Shown: positions 19,274 through 29,000 of the stretch, in pieces
Layout: each line of letters begins with the position of its first letter
Position numbering within the stretch: the stretch's first letter is position 1
From: Roseateles terrae
GTDB taxonomy: Bacteria; Pseudomonadota; Gammaproteobacteria; Burkholderiales; Burkholderiaceae_C
DNA length: 64,000 nucleotides
Assembly (NCBI RefSeq): GCF_014192155.1
Contig: NZ_JACHXO010000011.1
Coordinates: 94,955-158,954, forward strand
Reading direction: 5' to 3'
The notes under the pieces: model-generated
What the model saw: the letters and a program-made list of their open reading frames with translations, nothing else
Databases searched by the model: none
What the model was told of the DNA's origin: nothing
Position numbers and translations under genes: made by a program

Positions 19274-19870
19274 ATGAGAATCGGCTGGATGATGACGTCC
19301 CTGGCGGCTTGTCTTTTGGCTTCCGCCCCCGTGTTCGCGGATTGCAGCGACACGGACAGGCGCTCGGTACTCGCGATGCGTGCACAGGACCAGGCCATCC
19401 GGGAGGATGGTGTGTTGGGCGCAGTTGGAGAGCGGCGCTGGGCGAATGCCCTTCAGGCCATCTCCAACGAGCAGCAAGTGTTGCTGCGGCAGATTTTGTC
19501 CCGCTGTGGCTGGACATTCGGGCGAAGTGCGTGGGGCGAAGAGGCGGAGGCTGCCTGGTACATCGTGCAGCATGGGGACAACCTGGCCTATCAGCGTGCC
19601 CAGTTGGGACACCTGCAGCGGTTGATTGAAACGTTCCCAGGCATACCTCGGAAGAAACTTGCCTATCTGGAAGACCGCGTGCTGATAGGGGAAGGAAGGC
19701 TCCAGCGTTATGGATCGCAACTCGAATTGGTCGACGGCAAGCTGGTGCCGTTTCCCATTTCAGATCCTGCTGAGGTGGACCAGCGCAGGGCGTCGATGGG
19801 GCTGGGCACCATGGAAGCGTATTTGGTGGACGCGACGGCCAAATGGAAGGCGATGGCCGAGAGACGTTGA
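19274..19870 (+). CDS. Secreted DUF6624-like protein
   Basis: A 198-residue protein with a Sec signal peptide (WMMTSLAACLLASAPVFA, cleaved before DCSD). The mature part has AWYIVQHGDNLAYQRAQLG followed by LAYLEDRVLIGEGRLQRYGSQ, the pattern I associate with DUF6624. A GGAGG lies upstream of the ATG. DUF6624 proteins have no established activity and are often found in small accessory patches. The family assignment is from memory and needs a profile search. Confidence 0.6.
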   Translation: MRIGWMMTSLAACLLASAPVFADCSDTDRRSVLAMRAQDQAIREDGVLGAVGERRWANALQAISNEQQVLLRQILSRCGWTFGRSAWGEEAEAAWYIVQHGDNLAYQRAQLGHLQRLIETFPGIPRKKLAYLEDRVLIGEGRLQRYGSQLELVDGKLVPFPISDPAEVDQRRASMGLGTMEAYLVDATAKWKAMAERR

Positions 19871-20022
19871 GTTGTGGTGAGAGGATAGCGGCTGCGTATC
19901 AGCGCAGCAGGTGTTGGCGCGGGTGGTCGATCTCATGCGGTCAGAGCAGGCCCTGCCTACCTTCGAACTACTGCTGGCATGTGGGACCCCGCGTTGGCTG
20001 GGATCCAGGAAGTCGACGGCGG

Positions 20023-20347
20023 TCATCCCTTGCGAGTTCTGGAGGGTAGTCCATGCCGGTCGCACGGCACCGCTTTGAAGTTGGCGCTTGTGCACCACGC
20101 GACGATGCGTTCGACGTGTGGCGTTGTAACTTCGACCGCCCCGACGCAAGAAACCAAAAACGAGAAGCGGGTCCCCGGCGGTGTTTTGACGCTCGACCCG
20201 CAGAACAATGTCAAAGCCACTTTCTCCAGCAATGCGCACCAATTCGCAGGTCGCCGGGGCTGGGTAAGGCTTCGCTAGCAGCGGATATTTGTCTGAGACG
20301 AGAGTCTCCCAGAAATACGGCTGATGATTGACCTTAAAGACGGGCAT
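20023..20347 (-). pseudogene. Frameshifted small gene (about 105 residues), unknown
   Basis: From the ATG at 20347 the first 60 residues or so (MPVFKVNHQPYFWETLVSDK and on) have good codon use. The frame then degrades into arginine- and serine-rich text until 19760. A second frame, offset by one base, carries coding-like sequence (FLVSCVGAVEVTTP, HVERIVAWCTSANFKAVP) ending at a stop at 20023. The switch point falls near a GGGG run around 20158-20163, so a one-base insertion (or a base-calling error) would join both halves. No family recognised. It follows the Imm32-like gene on the same strand. Confidence 0.45.
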
Positions 20348-20418
20348 TGACGCTTCTCGAAAATCGTCGTTGGCGGAAGACCTGTAGTGGCCGACTCCGA
20401 CTGTCAGTGCGCGACTTG

Positions 20419-20652
20419 TTAACCGCGAGCCACAACGAAATGGGGCGAGCTTTCGAATTCCTTGAACCGGTCGGCCAGGTGGACATGGTCGAATTTCGGA
20501 CCCATATGGTCCATCTCATCTGCGCATCCTTGAAGGAAGCGCGCAATCGCACGTAGCTCCGCGGAAGTTGCGTTCAGTGTGATCTCAGCGAGCAGCGCGG
20601 GCACCACGGTGCCCAACGGCAGCCCAGTGTCTTCGTAGCCAAAGATGTGCAT
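20419..20652 (-). CDS. Small Imm32-like (immunity-type) protein
   Basis: A 77-residue soluble protein beginning MHIFGYEDTG. It then has a strand and helices (LLAEITLNATSAELRAIARF, LQGCADEMD) and ends HLADRFKEFESSPHFVVARG. The order of a short strand, a TSAELRxIAxFL helix and a terminal SPHFVV strand resembles immunity protein 32 of polymorphic toxin systems as I remember it. No toxin gene is visible nearby. No strong ribosome site is seen. The name is tentative. Confidence 0.5.
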   Translation of the reverse strand: MHIFGYEDTGLPLGTVVPALLAEITLNATSAELRAIARFLQGCADEMDHMGPKFDHVHLADRFKEFESSPHFVVARG

Positions 20653-21104
20653 GTCGTATTGGTTCCAATCAGATCAGCGTTTAGCAACAGGCCACCCAAA
20701 ACCGTCGGAGGCGAGCGGCCGCAATTGGTCGGCAGGTGGCTATGCACTCGTGCCGTTGCCCCGCGACGCTATCACGCTCGCCTCGGACCCACCGACGCCT
20801 CCCTTCCGCTGGGTCGAGCAGGCCGGCAGCCTCCGATGCTGGATCAACATCGGCCTATAGCGCAGGTCCGTCCAGGCGTACTGTCAGCCTTTCGCACCGC
20901 AGCACTGTCGCCCCGGTTTGCCGTCGAGGCGGCTTCGTCGCGACCAACGAGGTTGACGTTGGAAACGAAGACCTAAGTGCAGGCGTCCGATCCGTCATCC
21001 CCGGCCTTGTGGACGACGCCTCTGCCTGTTCCCTCTACGCTCGCGCGGCCGTACCCTGCTCCCAACGCGCACGGGTAGGGAGATCGGACAGCGCGTGGTA
21101 GCGC
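20653..21104. other. Intergenic stretch without a supported gene
   Basis: About 450 bp between the Imm32-like gene and the CHAT gene. Open frames here have poor codon use, and no RNA gene or strong hairpin was noticed. It must contain the promoter region of the CHAT-hydrolase pair and possibly remains of decayed accessory genes. Confidence 0.5.
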
Positions 21105-23678
21105 ATGGGAGGCAAGACGATGCCGGGCAAACAGCCAACCGCCGGTTCGGTCAAGACCGCGGGTAAGCCACCGGGCGGCCAATGGGACCAGGTGTTGACG
21201 CCAGAGACGCCGGTTTGTCTGGCGACGCCAGACGCCGCTGCGGACTTTCCGCTGCGCATGCCGGATGCACCGACGCCCGAGCAGGCCCAGGCCATCATCG
21301 CGCAAGAGGCGATGCGCTGGACCTATGTCCTGCGATCCCGGCGCCGCTGGATCGGCGAGAAGAAGACCAGGGAGCGCAACGAACTGGCTGCACGAGACGC
21401 CTTGAATCAGATCGGCATTGATGATGCAGAGATCGCGCAACTCGCGGCGAGCGATTGCGTCGTCGTGCGTGTGCCCTGGACGGGTCAGGAGGCGATGCAC
21501 TGGGAATCCCGGGTCTTGCCTTGGGAGTACTTGATTGCCGCCGCCACACGGCGGGGAAGACTGCAGGGCTCGGAGGACGGTCGTGCCCGCGCATTGACGG
21601 TGATGCGCGAGATGCGTTTGCTGACGCGGACGGGGCCCGTCCCGCCGGACGCAGCCACGCTCTTCGCCCAGGGTGCCCGCATGCTGGTGGTCGAGTGCAT
21701 GCCACCGGAGCTGGACGAATACTGGGATCTCGAGGGCGAACACGAGCGCTTGCGGGCAGCCTTGCCGGGCGCTCAGTGGCATGTTCTCAATTTCCCGACG
21801 CCCGACGAATTGAAAAACACCATCGCAAAGGTCAAGCCCCAGTTCATTCACTTTGCTGGCCTCGATAGCCACCTCGGGCTGAAGGAACTCCGCCGCCACG
21901 TCGGCACTGAGGCGCTGGTCGACCTGGGCATGCCGGACGAGCCGCTAGGTGAGGCGGTGGGGCCGGCGGTCGGCTCGATCCGGCGCGTGGAAGACATCAC
22001 CGCGGACAAGCAACTTTCACAGGATGGGGTGCTGCTGCGCGGCTCGCCCGTGAGGGACTGCAGCCGCACCGGAACCCAGGACGGCATGAGCTCCGCCGCC
22101 GATCCAGCATCGATGCCAACCACCACCAGGAGTTATCCACTGCTGGTGCCGGCACATGAGTTGGCCAAGACGCTTGCCGCCAGCGGACATTGCGCGCTGC
22201 TTGTCACCTTCAACTTCTGGAACAGCGCAGCCCGCATTGCCCCGCTGGTGGTGGCCGAGCGCGGTGCGCTCGCAGCAGTGGGTTTTCAAGATGCCTTTGA
22301 CGACGCGCTGGCGGAGTATGTGTATGGCCTGCTGTACGAGGAACTCGTGCGCCAGGCGTGGAACATCCCACGGGCCTTCCAGAACATGTGGACCGCGGTC
22401 CGCGACCTGCCGGAGGCCGAGGACGCGACCGGCATCACGCTGTGGGCCGGTCAGCCGCTGCTTTTGAGACATGTTCCCGCGCCCGCGAGGCCGGCTGCCC
22501 CGTTTGAGAGGCGCAGGGAGGAGCTCGACCAGGCGCTGCCTCTGGAGCACTCCCCTTCAGAAGAACTACCCGTCGAAGTGCACGTCCGCCCGTTCAGGGA
22601 GCTGAACTACGCCGTGCTTCACAATGCGCAGCCGCTGTTTGACAGCTTCGTGATCGAGTGCGAAACACCGGGGCCCGATGTAAAGGTCGATGTCGATGTG
22701 TCTGTTCATATGGGCACGGAGACGGCCAGGTTCAGGCGACGGGTGAAGCTGAACAAGCGCCGCGTGACCCTGACACGCGATGTCCATGTCCCGTTGACCG
22801 CTGCGTTGATCCGCGGAGCGCATGAAGCCATCAGCAGCAGCCTGGTCGTGGAAGTGATCCAGGGGGCGAAAACCCTCTATCGCGACAGCCATCGCCTGCG
22901 ACTGCTGCCAGTGGACCAATGGCGTGACAACCAGCGCGACGGGAGGTGGTTGCCCAGCTTTGTGCAGCCCCGCGATTCGGCTGTGGAGAGGGCACTCGAA
23001 CAGGCGCAGCGCTACGTGAAGGTACTGCGCGATGACCCGAGCGCGGGTTTCGATGGCTACCAGCTGGCCGTGGCGGGCAACGAACCCAGTCTGTGTGGCG
23101 TTGACCAGCAGGTGGAGGCGATATGGGCCGCTCTTCTCCATGACTGGCGATTGGGCTACATCAATCCTCCACCCGCCTACAGCGCGGCACTGGACTCGCA
23201 GCGACTCCGCCTACCATCGGCAGTCTGGCAGCAGCGCGCGGGCACCTGCATTGACCTGGCGCTGCTTCTCGCTGCCTGCCTGGAGTACGTGGACATCTAC
23301 CCGGTCGTCTTCCTGCTCGAGGGGCACGCCCTTCCCGGATGGTGGCGCCATGCGGACTACCGAGATGAGTATCTGGACATGCCTCAGGCCAGTTCGACCG
23401 AGGTAGCCCAGGTCAGTGCCACGGAGAACCCGATGGCCAACGCCCAAGTGGTGTCCTGGCACGCCGGCAAGGCCAGTTGGCCCGAGGTGCGGCGATGGAT
23501 ACGTCAGCGCAAGCTGGTGCCCATTGAGACCGTGCGCCTGACGGAACACTGTGGATTCGTCGAGGCCATCGAGGCGGGCGTAGCGGCGCTATCGGAGCGA
23601 CGCGACTATGACTCGATGCTCGAAATCATTACCGCTCGACGTGAAGGCGTCACGCCGTTGCCTGTGCAGGAGGGATGA
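21105..23678 (+). CDS. CHAT-fold protein with transglutaminase-like C-terminal domain (catalytic Cys of CHAT apparently lost)
   Basis: An 857-residue cytoplasmic protein. Residues about 100-430 look like a CHAT (caspase-related) domain. QFIHFAGLDSH contains the catalytic-His position (His249). The later strand LLVTFNFWNSA has Trp372 where active CHAT proteases have ACxSG, and GFQDAFDDALAEYVYGLLYE matches the CHAT C-terminal helix region. A beta-rich middle follows. Residues about 640-800 are transglutaminase-like, with GTCIDLALLLAACLE (Cys715) and LLEGHALPGWW (His741), similar to the DUF4011-type peptidase-like module. The 4-nt overlap with the next gene makes a coupled pair. It is either a pseudo-protease scaffold or a protein whose activity moved to the transglutaminase-like site. 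Confidence 0.72.
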   Translation: MGGKTMPGKQPTAGSVKTAGKPPGGQWDQVLTPETPVCLATPDAAADFPLRMPDAPTPEQAQAIIAQEAMRWTYVLRSRRRWIGEKKTRERNELAARDALNQIGIDDAEIAQLAASDCVVVRVPWTGQEAMHWESRVLPWEYLIAAATRRGRLQGSEDGRARALTVMREMRLLTRTGPVPPDAATLFAQGARMLVVECMPPELDEYWDLEGEHERLRAALPGAQWHVLNFPTPDELKNTIAKVKPQFIHFAGLDSHLGLKELRRHVGTEALVDLGMPDEPLGEAVGPAVGSIRRVEDITADKQLSQDGVLLRGSPVRDCSRTGTQDGMSSAADPASMPTTTRSYPLLVPAHELAKTLAASGHCALLVTFNFWNSAARIAPLVVAERGALAAVGFQDAFDDALAEYVYGLLYEELVRQAWNIPRAFQNMWTAVRDLPEAEDATGITLWAGQPLLLRHVPAPARPAAPFERRREELDQALPLEHSPSEELPVEVHVRPFRELNYAVLHNAQPLFDSFVIECETPGPDVKVDVDVSVHMGTETARFRRRVKLNKRRVTLTRDVHVPLTAALIRGAHEAISSSLVVEVIQGAKTLYRDSHRLRLLPVDQWRDNQRDGRWLPSFVQPRDSAVERALEQAQRYVKVLRDDPSAGFDGYQLAVAGNEPSLCGVDQQVEAIWAALLHDWRLGYINPPPAYSAALDSQRLRLPSAVWQQRAGTCIDLALLLAACLEYVDIYPVVFLLEGHALPGWWRHADYRDEYLDMPQASSTEVAQVSATENPMANAQVVSWHAGKASWPEVRRWIRQRKLVPIETVRLTEHCGFVEAIEAGVAALSERRDYDSMLEIITARREGVTPLPVQEG

Positions 23679-25039
23679 CCATGCAAGTGGACCAGACGCT
23701 GTGGGCGGAGGTTGCCGCCCAAGTTGCCCCGCCTTTGGCGGCCGCCGAGGAGCCCGTGTCGTCGATCCAGCAGCGCCGTCGCCGCGGATACCAGGCCGCC
23801 GTGGACGATGACAGGGAGGTGCTCGAGCTCGTCAAGGACGATGGCGTTCTGCGCTGGGTCTGGAGCGGGCCGCAAGCGCGCGAGCAGGCCGGCATACGGC
23901 GAGCGTATCGCTCGGTCAGTTCGATGCCGCGCGACCTCGTCCAACGCATGGAATATCGCCCGCCCGGGGTGAACCGGATCACCGCCGGCCTTGAGGACCT
24001 GGATCGACAGTTGAACCCGAGCCGCGGCCTGCGCAGGTGGATGGGTCAGGATTGGCAGGCCGTCGATGCTTCGACCCTGCTGGCGCCTAAAGGCCGCGTT
24101 CTGTTACTGGTGCACGGGACTTTCAGTCGCAGTGAGATGTACAGCACCGAACTCACGGCACCAGGTTGGACCGAGCAGGGGACGCCATCCGTCGCCAACG
24201 CCGCCCTCTGGGCCGACTGGACGAAGTCAGACTCGGTCTACGATGCGGTGCTGGCGTTCGACCACGCGACGCTGTCGGTGGCGCCATGGCTCAACGCGAT
24301 CGATCTGATCGAGGATCTGAAGCCGCTCGCCGACAAGGGTGTCACGCTCGACGTCGTTTGCCACAGCCGTGGTGGCCTGGTCGTCGCTTGGGCGCTCAGG
24401 CTGGCGGCTCTGCCCGTCAGTCGCGTGGTGTTTGTCGGATCGCCGCTGGTCGGCACGAGCCTGGCCGCCCCGGACCGGCTTTCGGCAGCACTCGACATGC
24501 TGGCCAATGTGGCCGATGCACTGGGCGGTTTGAGCAAAGGCGTGTCACTGGCGTTTCCACCGGCGATGCCACTGGCGCTCGGCGCAGCCGGCCTGGCGAA
24601 AATCGTCGGAAGGACTCTGAAGCTTGGCGCCGCGCTGCCGGTGGCCGATGTCGTGGTCGGAGCCGTACCTGGGTTGATGGCGCAAAGCCGGGTGGCCAAC
24701 AGCCCGGAGCTCGTTCGACTGTTCCCACTGCCGACGGCCGCTGCACTGTTTGGAGTCGGGGGAGAGTTCAAGCCCGACGAGGTGCAGGAGCCGGTGTGGA
24801 AATTCTGGAAGCGGTTCAGCAATCTCGCGGACCAAGCGAAGTACTACGGCGCCGACATCGTCTTTGGACAACGCAACGACCTGGTGGTCGACGTCGATTC
24901 GATGAACCAGCTGGGCAGTCCTTCCTCCCGTCTGAGCGGAGTGAACTGGTGCGATCTGGGGCCCCATCCTCGGACGCATCACTGCAGCTATTTCCGCGAC
25001 GAGCGAACGATCGACATGTTGCGCATGGCTCTTCGTTGA
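23675..25039 (+). CDS. Alpha/beta hydrolase (lipase/esterase-like) coupled to the CHAT gene
   Basis: A 454-residue protein. The N-terminal 135 residues are helical and unfamiliar. An alpha/beta hydrolase domain follows, with oxyanion motif VHGTFS (His147), nucleophile elbow CHSRGG (Ser231, Cys replacing the usual first Gly), likely acid in FGQRNDLVVDVDSM and likely His in PHPRTHHCSYF. There is no signal peptide, so the target is probably cytoplasmic or the inner membrane. It starts inside the CHAT gene stop (ATGA). CHAT proteins with a partner PGAP1/lipase-like hydrolase are known in bacteria, and an effector role (membrane lipid or thioester cleavage) is my inference. Confidence 0.72.
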   Translation: MTMQVDQTLWAEVAAQVAPPLAAAEEPVSSIQQRRRRGYQAAVDDDREVLELVKDDGVLRWVWSGPQAREQAGIRRAYRSVSSMPRDLVQRMEYRPPGVNRITAGLEDLDRQLNPSRGLRRWMGQDWQAVDASTLLAPKGRVLLLVHGTFSRSEMYSTELTAPGWTEQGTPSVANAALWADWTKSDSVYDAVLAFDHATLSVAPWLNAIDLIEDLKPLADKGVTLDVVCHSRGGLVVAWALRLAALPVSRVVFVGSPLVGTSLAAPDRLSAALDMLANVADALGGLSKGVSLAFPPAMPLALGAAGLAKIVGRTLKLGAALPVADVVVGAVPGLMAQSRVANSPELVRLFPLPTAAALFGVGGEFKPDEVQEPVWKFWKRFSNLADQAKYYGADIVFGQRNDLVVDVDSMNQLGSPSSRLSGVNWCDLGPHPRTHHCSYFRDERTIDMLRMALR

Positions 25040-25041
25040 TC

Positions 25042-25068
25042 GGATGGCCGAGCGCGGATCGGCTATCC
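25042..25068. terminator. Hairpin between convergent genes
   Basis: GGATGGCCGA (25042-25051) pairs with TCGGCTATCC (25059-25068), with a single G-T mismatch and a 7-nt loop. It lies just after the hydrolase stop and overlaps the stop of the convergent membrane gene. There is no T run, so it is only a possible terminator. Confidence 0.4.
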
Positions 25069-25596
25069 ATCTGACTTGCTGCCATCGCCTCCTGCTGGAC
25101 CCATCTCCTGCCGCAAAGCCACCGCCAGCGGATGCTCAGGTCCCGCGCGCGTTTCCACAGCTGCCAAAAATCCGGGTAGATCCGCGAGCAGCAAGGGAAC
25201 CGTGATCGGAAGCGGCGATGCCGGGACCGGCACCTTCAGATAACGCATCCGCATCAGCGCCCCCGCCGACACCTCCGGAATGTCGCCCCACTTGACCGTC
25301 TTGTACCCACCCCACAGGTTGAACCCCTGCAGCGCGTCTGGCAGCACCCGCACAGGAAACGCCAGCACCACCAGCGCCTGGATCACCACCAGCAGCGCCC
25401 CCAGCGCAAGCGGCAGCACGGTGGCCTGAGCCAAGCCCTGCAACTCCACGCTGCCGAGCGTCCGCCACTGCGCCACCGCCGCCACTCCAACATTTGCCAC
25501 CAGCAGCACGCCCACAAACCACGCACAGGGGCGGAGCAATGGCGCCAATCGAAGACGAAAGGTCAAAGGGCCAGCGGGCAGGTGAGACATCGACAT
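25063..25596 (-). CDS. Membrane protein with PH-like domain
   Basis: A 177-residue protein. Two hydrophobic helices (residues about 22-42 and 58-82) are followed by a beta-rich segment (VRVLPDALQGFNLWGGYKTV, then WGDIPEVSAG) of the kind seen in bacterial membrane PH-like proteins. That part should face the cytoplasm. It is convergent with the CHAT-hydrolase pair and ends against it. Function unknown. Confidence 0.55.
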   Translation of the reverse strand: MSMSHLPAGPLTFRLRLAPLLRPCAWFVGVLLVANVGVAAVAQWRTLGSVELQGLAQATVLPLALGALLVVIQALVVLAFPVRVLPDALQGFNLWGGYKTVKWGDIPEVSAGALMRMRYLKVPVPASPLPITVPLLLADLPGFLAAVETRAGPEHPLAVALRQEMGPAGGDGSKSDG

Positions 25597-26072
25597 GTTG
25601 CGCGGATTGATTTCGGCGCGATGTTAGAGGGGGTCCAGGCAGTCAAGCGTATCCAGACCCATCAGCTTCGCAACAGCCGGTGCGATTTTTCACTTCCGCC
25701 TCCCGCAGCGCGGTTACGGCGTGAGCGCGCTGAATCAAAGTACCACCCTGCGCGCTAATCGCCACATTTGCGCGCCCACCATCCTCACCGCCCGCTCCTC
25801 GCCACAACACCTCGCGACGATGCCGACCATTCCAGCGTCCTGAACTGACACTATTTGTCGGCCCTGACAAAAACCGGCGCTCCCACCCGCCGCCCACCGG
25901 CACCGGTTTGGTTCCTCCCAGCCCCGCCACACCGCGCTCCGGCACTGGTAGACACCAGTTTGTGACCAACCGCAACCGGCACGCTCCCTGCAATTCATAC
26001 ATCGACCACGTCCCACGGCCAGCCACCCTGGCTCCCGGGATTCACCGTTTCTTCGGACTTGCAGGAGCGCCC
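25597..26072. other. Non-coding stretch upstream of the di-heme lipoprotein gene
   Basis: About 475 bp between two divergent genes. Open frames on both strands have poor codon use. The promoter of the downstream lipoprotein gene should lie here, but no convincing -35/-10 pair or operator was recognised. It has somewhat more AT-rich patches (around 25690 and 25850) than the coding flanks. Confidence 0.5.
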
Positions 26073-29000
26073 ATGCGCAACAACGTATCAGACACCGACC
26101 ACAAGTTGGCGTGTCCGCCGCCCCCCTCCCTCGCGCGTGGCCTGGTGGCCGGCGCCGTCCTCGCCTTGAGCGCCGTCGGTGTGCTCTCCGGCTGCGGCGG
26201 AGGCTCGTCGCCGTCCTCAACGGATACCAATCCCTCCAGCGGCACCCCAGCGCCCGCGCCGATTCCGGCTCCCGCGCCTGCGCCCACCGCCTCCGGCCCG
26301 GAGACCGAGCCCGAACTCCCACCCACCACGGCCCCGTCGCCGTCCACCGGCACCCTGCCAAGCGGTGGCGGCACCCTTTCGCCTCCGCTGCCGCCGACCC
26401 TCCAGCTCCCTTCCGGCGTGGACCTGAGCAAACCCGGCGCCACCATTCAAGGCGTCAAAGCCACCTCCAGCGCCGTCGAGAACAACAACAACGGTCCGGA
26501 CAAGGCCGTCGACGGGAGCCTGACCACCCGCTGGGCCAGCACCCAGGACGACGCCGCCTGGATCCAGTTCGACTTCGGCGCCAAGACTGCTCTGGGCTAC
26601 ATGCAGCTGGTCTGGGAGAACGCCTATGGCAAGGAATACGCCATCCTTGCCTCGGATGACGGTCAGACCTGGTACCAGCTGCGCTACGTCGCTGGCGGCA
26701 AGGGCGGCACCGAAGAGTTCTTCAATCTGAATGCCAACGTCCGTTACGTGAAGATCCAGGGCGTCGCCCGGGCCACGCAATACGGCTATTCGCTGTTTGA
26801 AGTCAGCTTCAAGTCCCCGGGCAGCGACAACACGCTGGCCGCTGTGACCACCTCGGCACTGCCGACGCCGCCCGTCGGCGCCACCATCATGACCCCCGCC
26901 ATTCCGGCGCCGCTGGAACAGGTGCAGTTCACCCTGCCGGACGGCACGCTGGTGACGCGCTTCGGCTTCGTCGGCCGTTCCCGTCACGCCCGCGAGCGCG
27001 GCGAGGACTGGGCAGAAATCGGCTACGGCACCAACGACACCGTCGATGCCAACGGCAAGCCGCGCGACAAGGGCCCCGGCGCCTATCTGAACTTCATCGC
27101 CAACTACTTCAAGAACCGCACCTGGGGTGTGGAGTTCATCGACAACAGCCGCGTGGCGGGCGTCACCAAGCCGCGCATCATCATCAACCAGTATTACCAG
27201 CAGGCGCAGCGCGGCGGCGGCCATTCGTTCTTCCGCCGCTTCGACGATCCGGGCGTGACCGGTTATGGCTGGATGTCCCCCGGCCAGTTGCTGGACCCGA
27301 CCACCTACACCGATGGCTTCAAGGACCTGACCTCCTGCCCCGTGGTGCCCAAGCCGCCCGAGGGCGCACTGCTCAAGCCCAACACCGGCTACAACGGCGT
27401 CATCGGCGCCAATGACGGCTGCTCGGTGGTGCTGGACAACGTGCCCGGCCATCGCGATGTCGGTCCGGACGCCAACGGCGTGCTGGTGCCCACCACCACC
27501 GTGGCCTCGCGCAGTCTGAAGGTCGGGGATGCCATCGAGTTCACCGGCTCCTTCTTCTCCAGCCGCGCCGCCATGGATGCCATTGGCGACAACGGCAACT
27601 TCCGCTACTACACCAATGAAGTGACCTATGTGGTGGGCAGCGGACTGCGGCCCTGGTATGGGGTGCAGCCGCGCCTGATGAATGCGCCGCTGCCGGAAGA
27701 GACGCTGCTGGGCGGGACCGGCTCGATCTCCTACGACTACGCCGACAACGCCACCTTCATGTTCCAGCAGCCGAGCACCCAGATCGGCATGCAGAACATG
27801 CAGCGCTTCACCGAAGGCCGTCGCTGGATTCATACCAACATGTGGACCGGCGATCACAACGAAGCCGGCAACGACCGCAACACCGCGGCCGTCGGCCTGC
27901 AGGGTCCGCGCTTCAACCAGTCCACCTGCTTCGCCTGCCACATCAACAACGGACGGGGCCTGGCACCGCAGGTGCTGAACCAGCGTCTGGACACGATGGC
28001 CGTGCGCACCGCCGCGCTGGATGCCAATGGCAAGCAGGTGCCGCACCCGACCTATGGGCTGGCGGTGCAGATGAACGCCCGGTCCCAGACCACCGGTGCG
28101 CTGCAGGACTGGGGCATGAGCGTGCGCGTCGCCGGCTTCGACACCAAGACGGTGACGCTGGCCGACGGCACGGCGGTGACGCTGAGCAAACCGCGGGTGG
28201 CCTTCGACGGCCCGACGCCCTCGGTGTATTCGCTGCGTGCCGCGCAGCCGATGATCGGCATGGGTCTGCTGGAAGCGATTCCGGATGCGGACATCCTGGC
28301 CCGGGTGCGCAGCACGCCAGATGAAGACGGTGTGAAGGGTCAGGCCAACCTGGTCTATGACCCGGAAACCGGCGCTGTCCGCGTGGGCCGTTATGGCTGG
28401 AAGGCGGCCAAGGTGAGCCTGCGTCATCAGAGCGCCAATGCAGCGCTGCTGGACATGTCGGTCACCTCGCCGCTGTACCCGAACCGTGACTGTCTGGCGG
28501 GTCCTGCCAAGTGCGACAAGAACAAGGTGGAGAAGGGCCTGTCCGAAGCGGACCTGCAGCTGATCACCCGGTATGTCGCGCTGCTGGGCGTGCCGGCGCA
28601 GCGCAGCGTCACCAGCGGCTTCCCGAAGGGCGTGACGCCGCTGCCCTACCTGGACGTGAATCCGACCGAAGTGGCCGCAGGCGCCAAGGTGTTCTCGTCG
28701 ATCCGCTGCACGGCTTGCCACGTGGCGGAAATGAAGACGGGCCTGGGCACCGAGCTGACCGAGAACCGCAACCAGACCATCCGTCCCTATACCGACCTGC
28801 TGCTGCATGACATGGGCGCCGACCTCGCCGACAACCTGGTCGAGTCCCAGGCCGCGGGCAACCAGTGGCGCACGTCGCCGCTGTGGGGCATCGGTTACAC
28901 CGAGTATGTGGCCGGCACCGGTGTGAAGGTGGGTTACCTGCACGACAGCCGCGCCAGCACCCTGACCGAAGCCATCCTCTGGCACGGCGGGGAAGCCACC

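Noticed and set aside
19760..20022. Extension of the frame from the ATG at 20347 down to 19760 as a 195-residue protein
   Set aside because: Codon use collapses after about residue 65, and the neighbouring frame carries the better coding signal. The extension also overlaps the end of the DUF6624-like gene.
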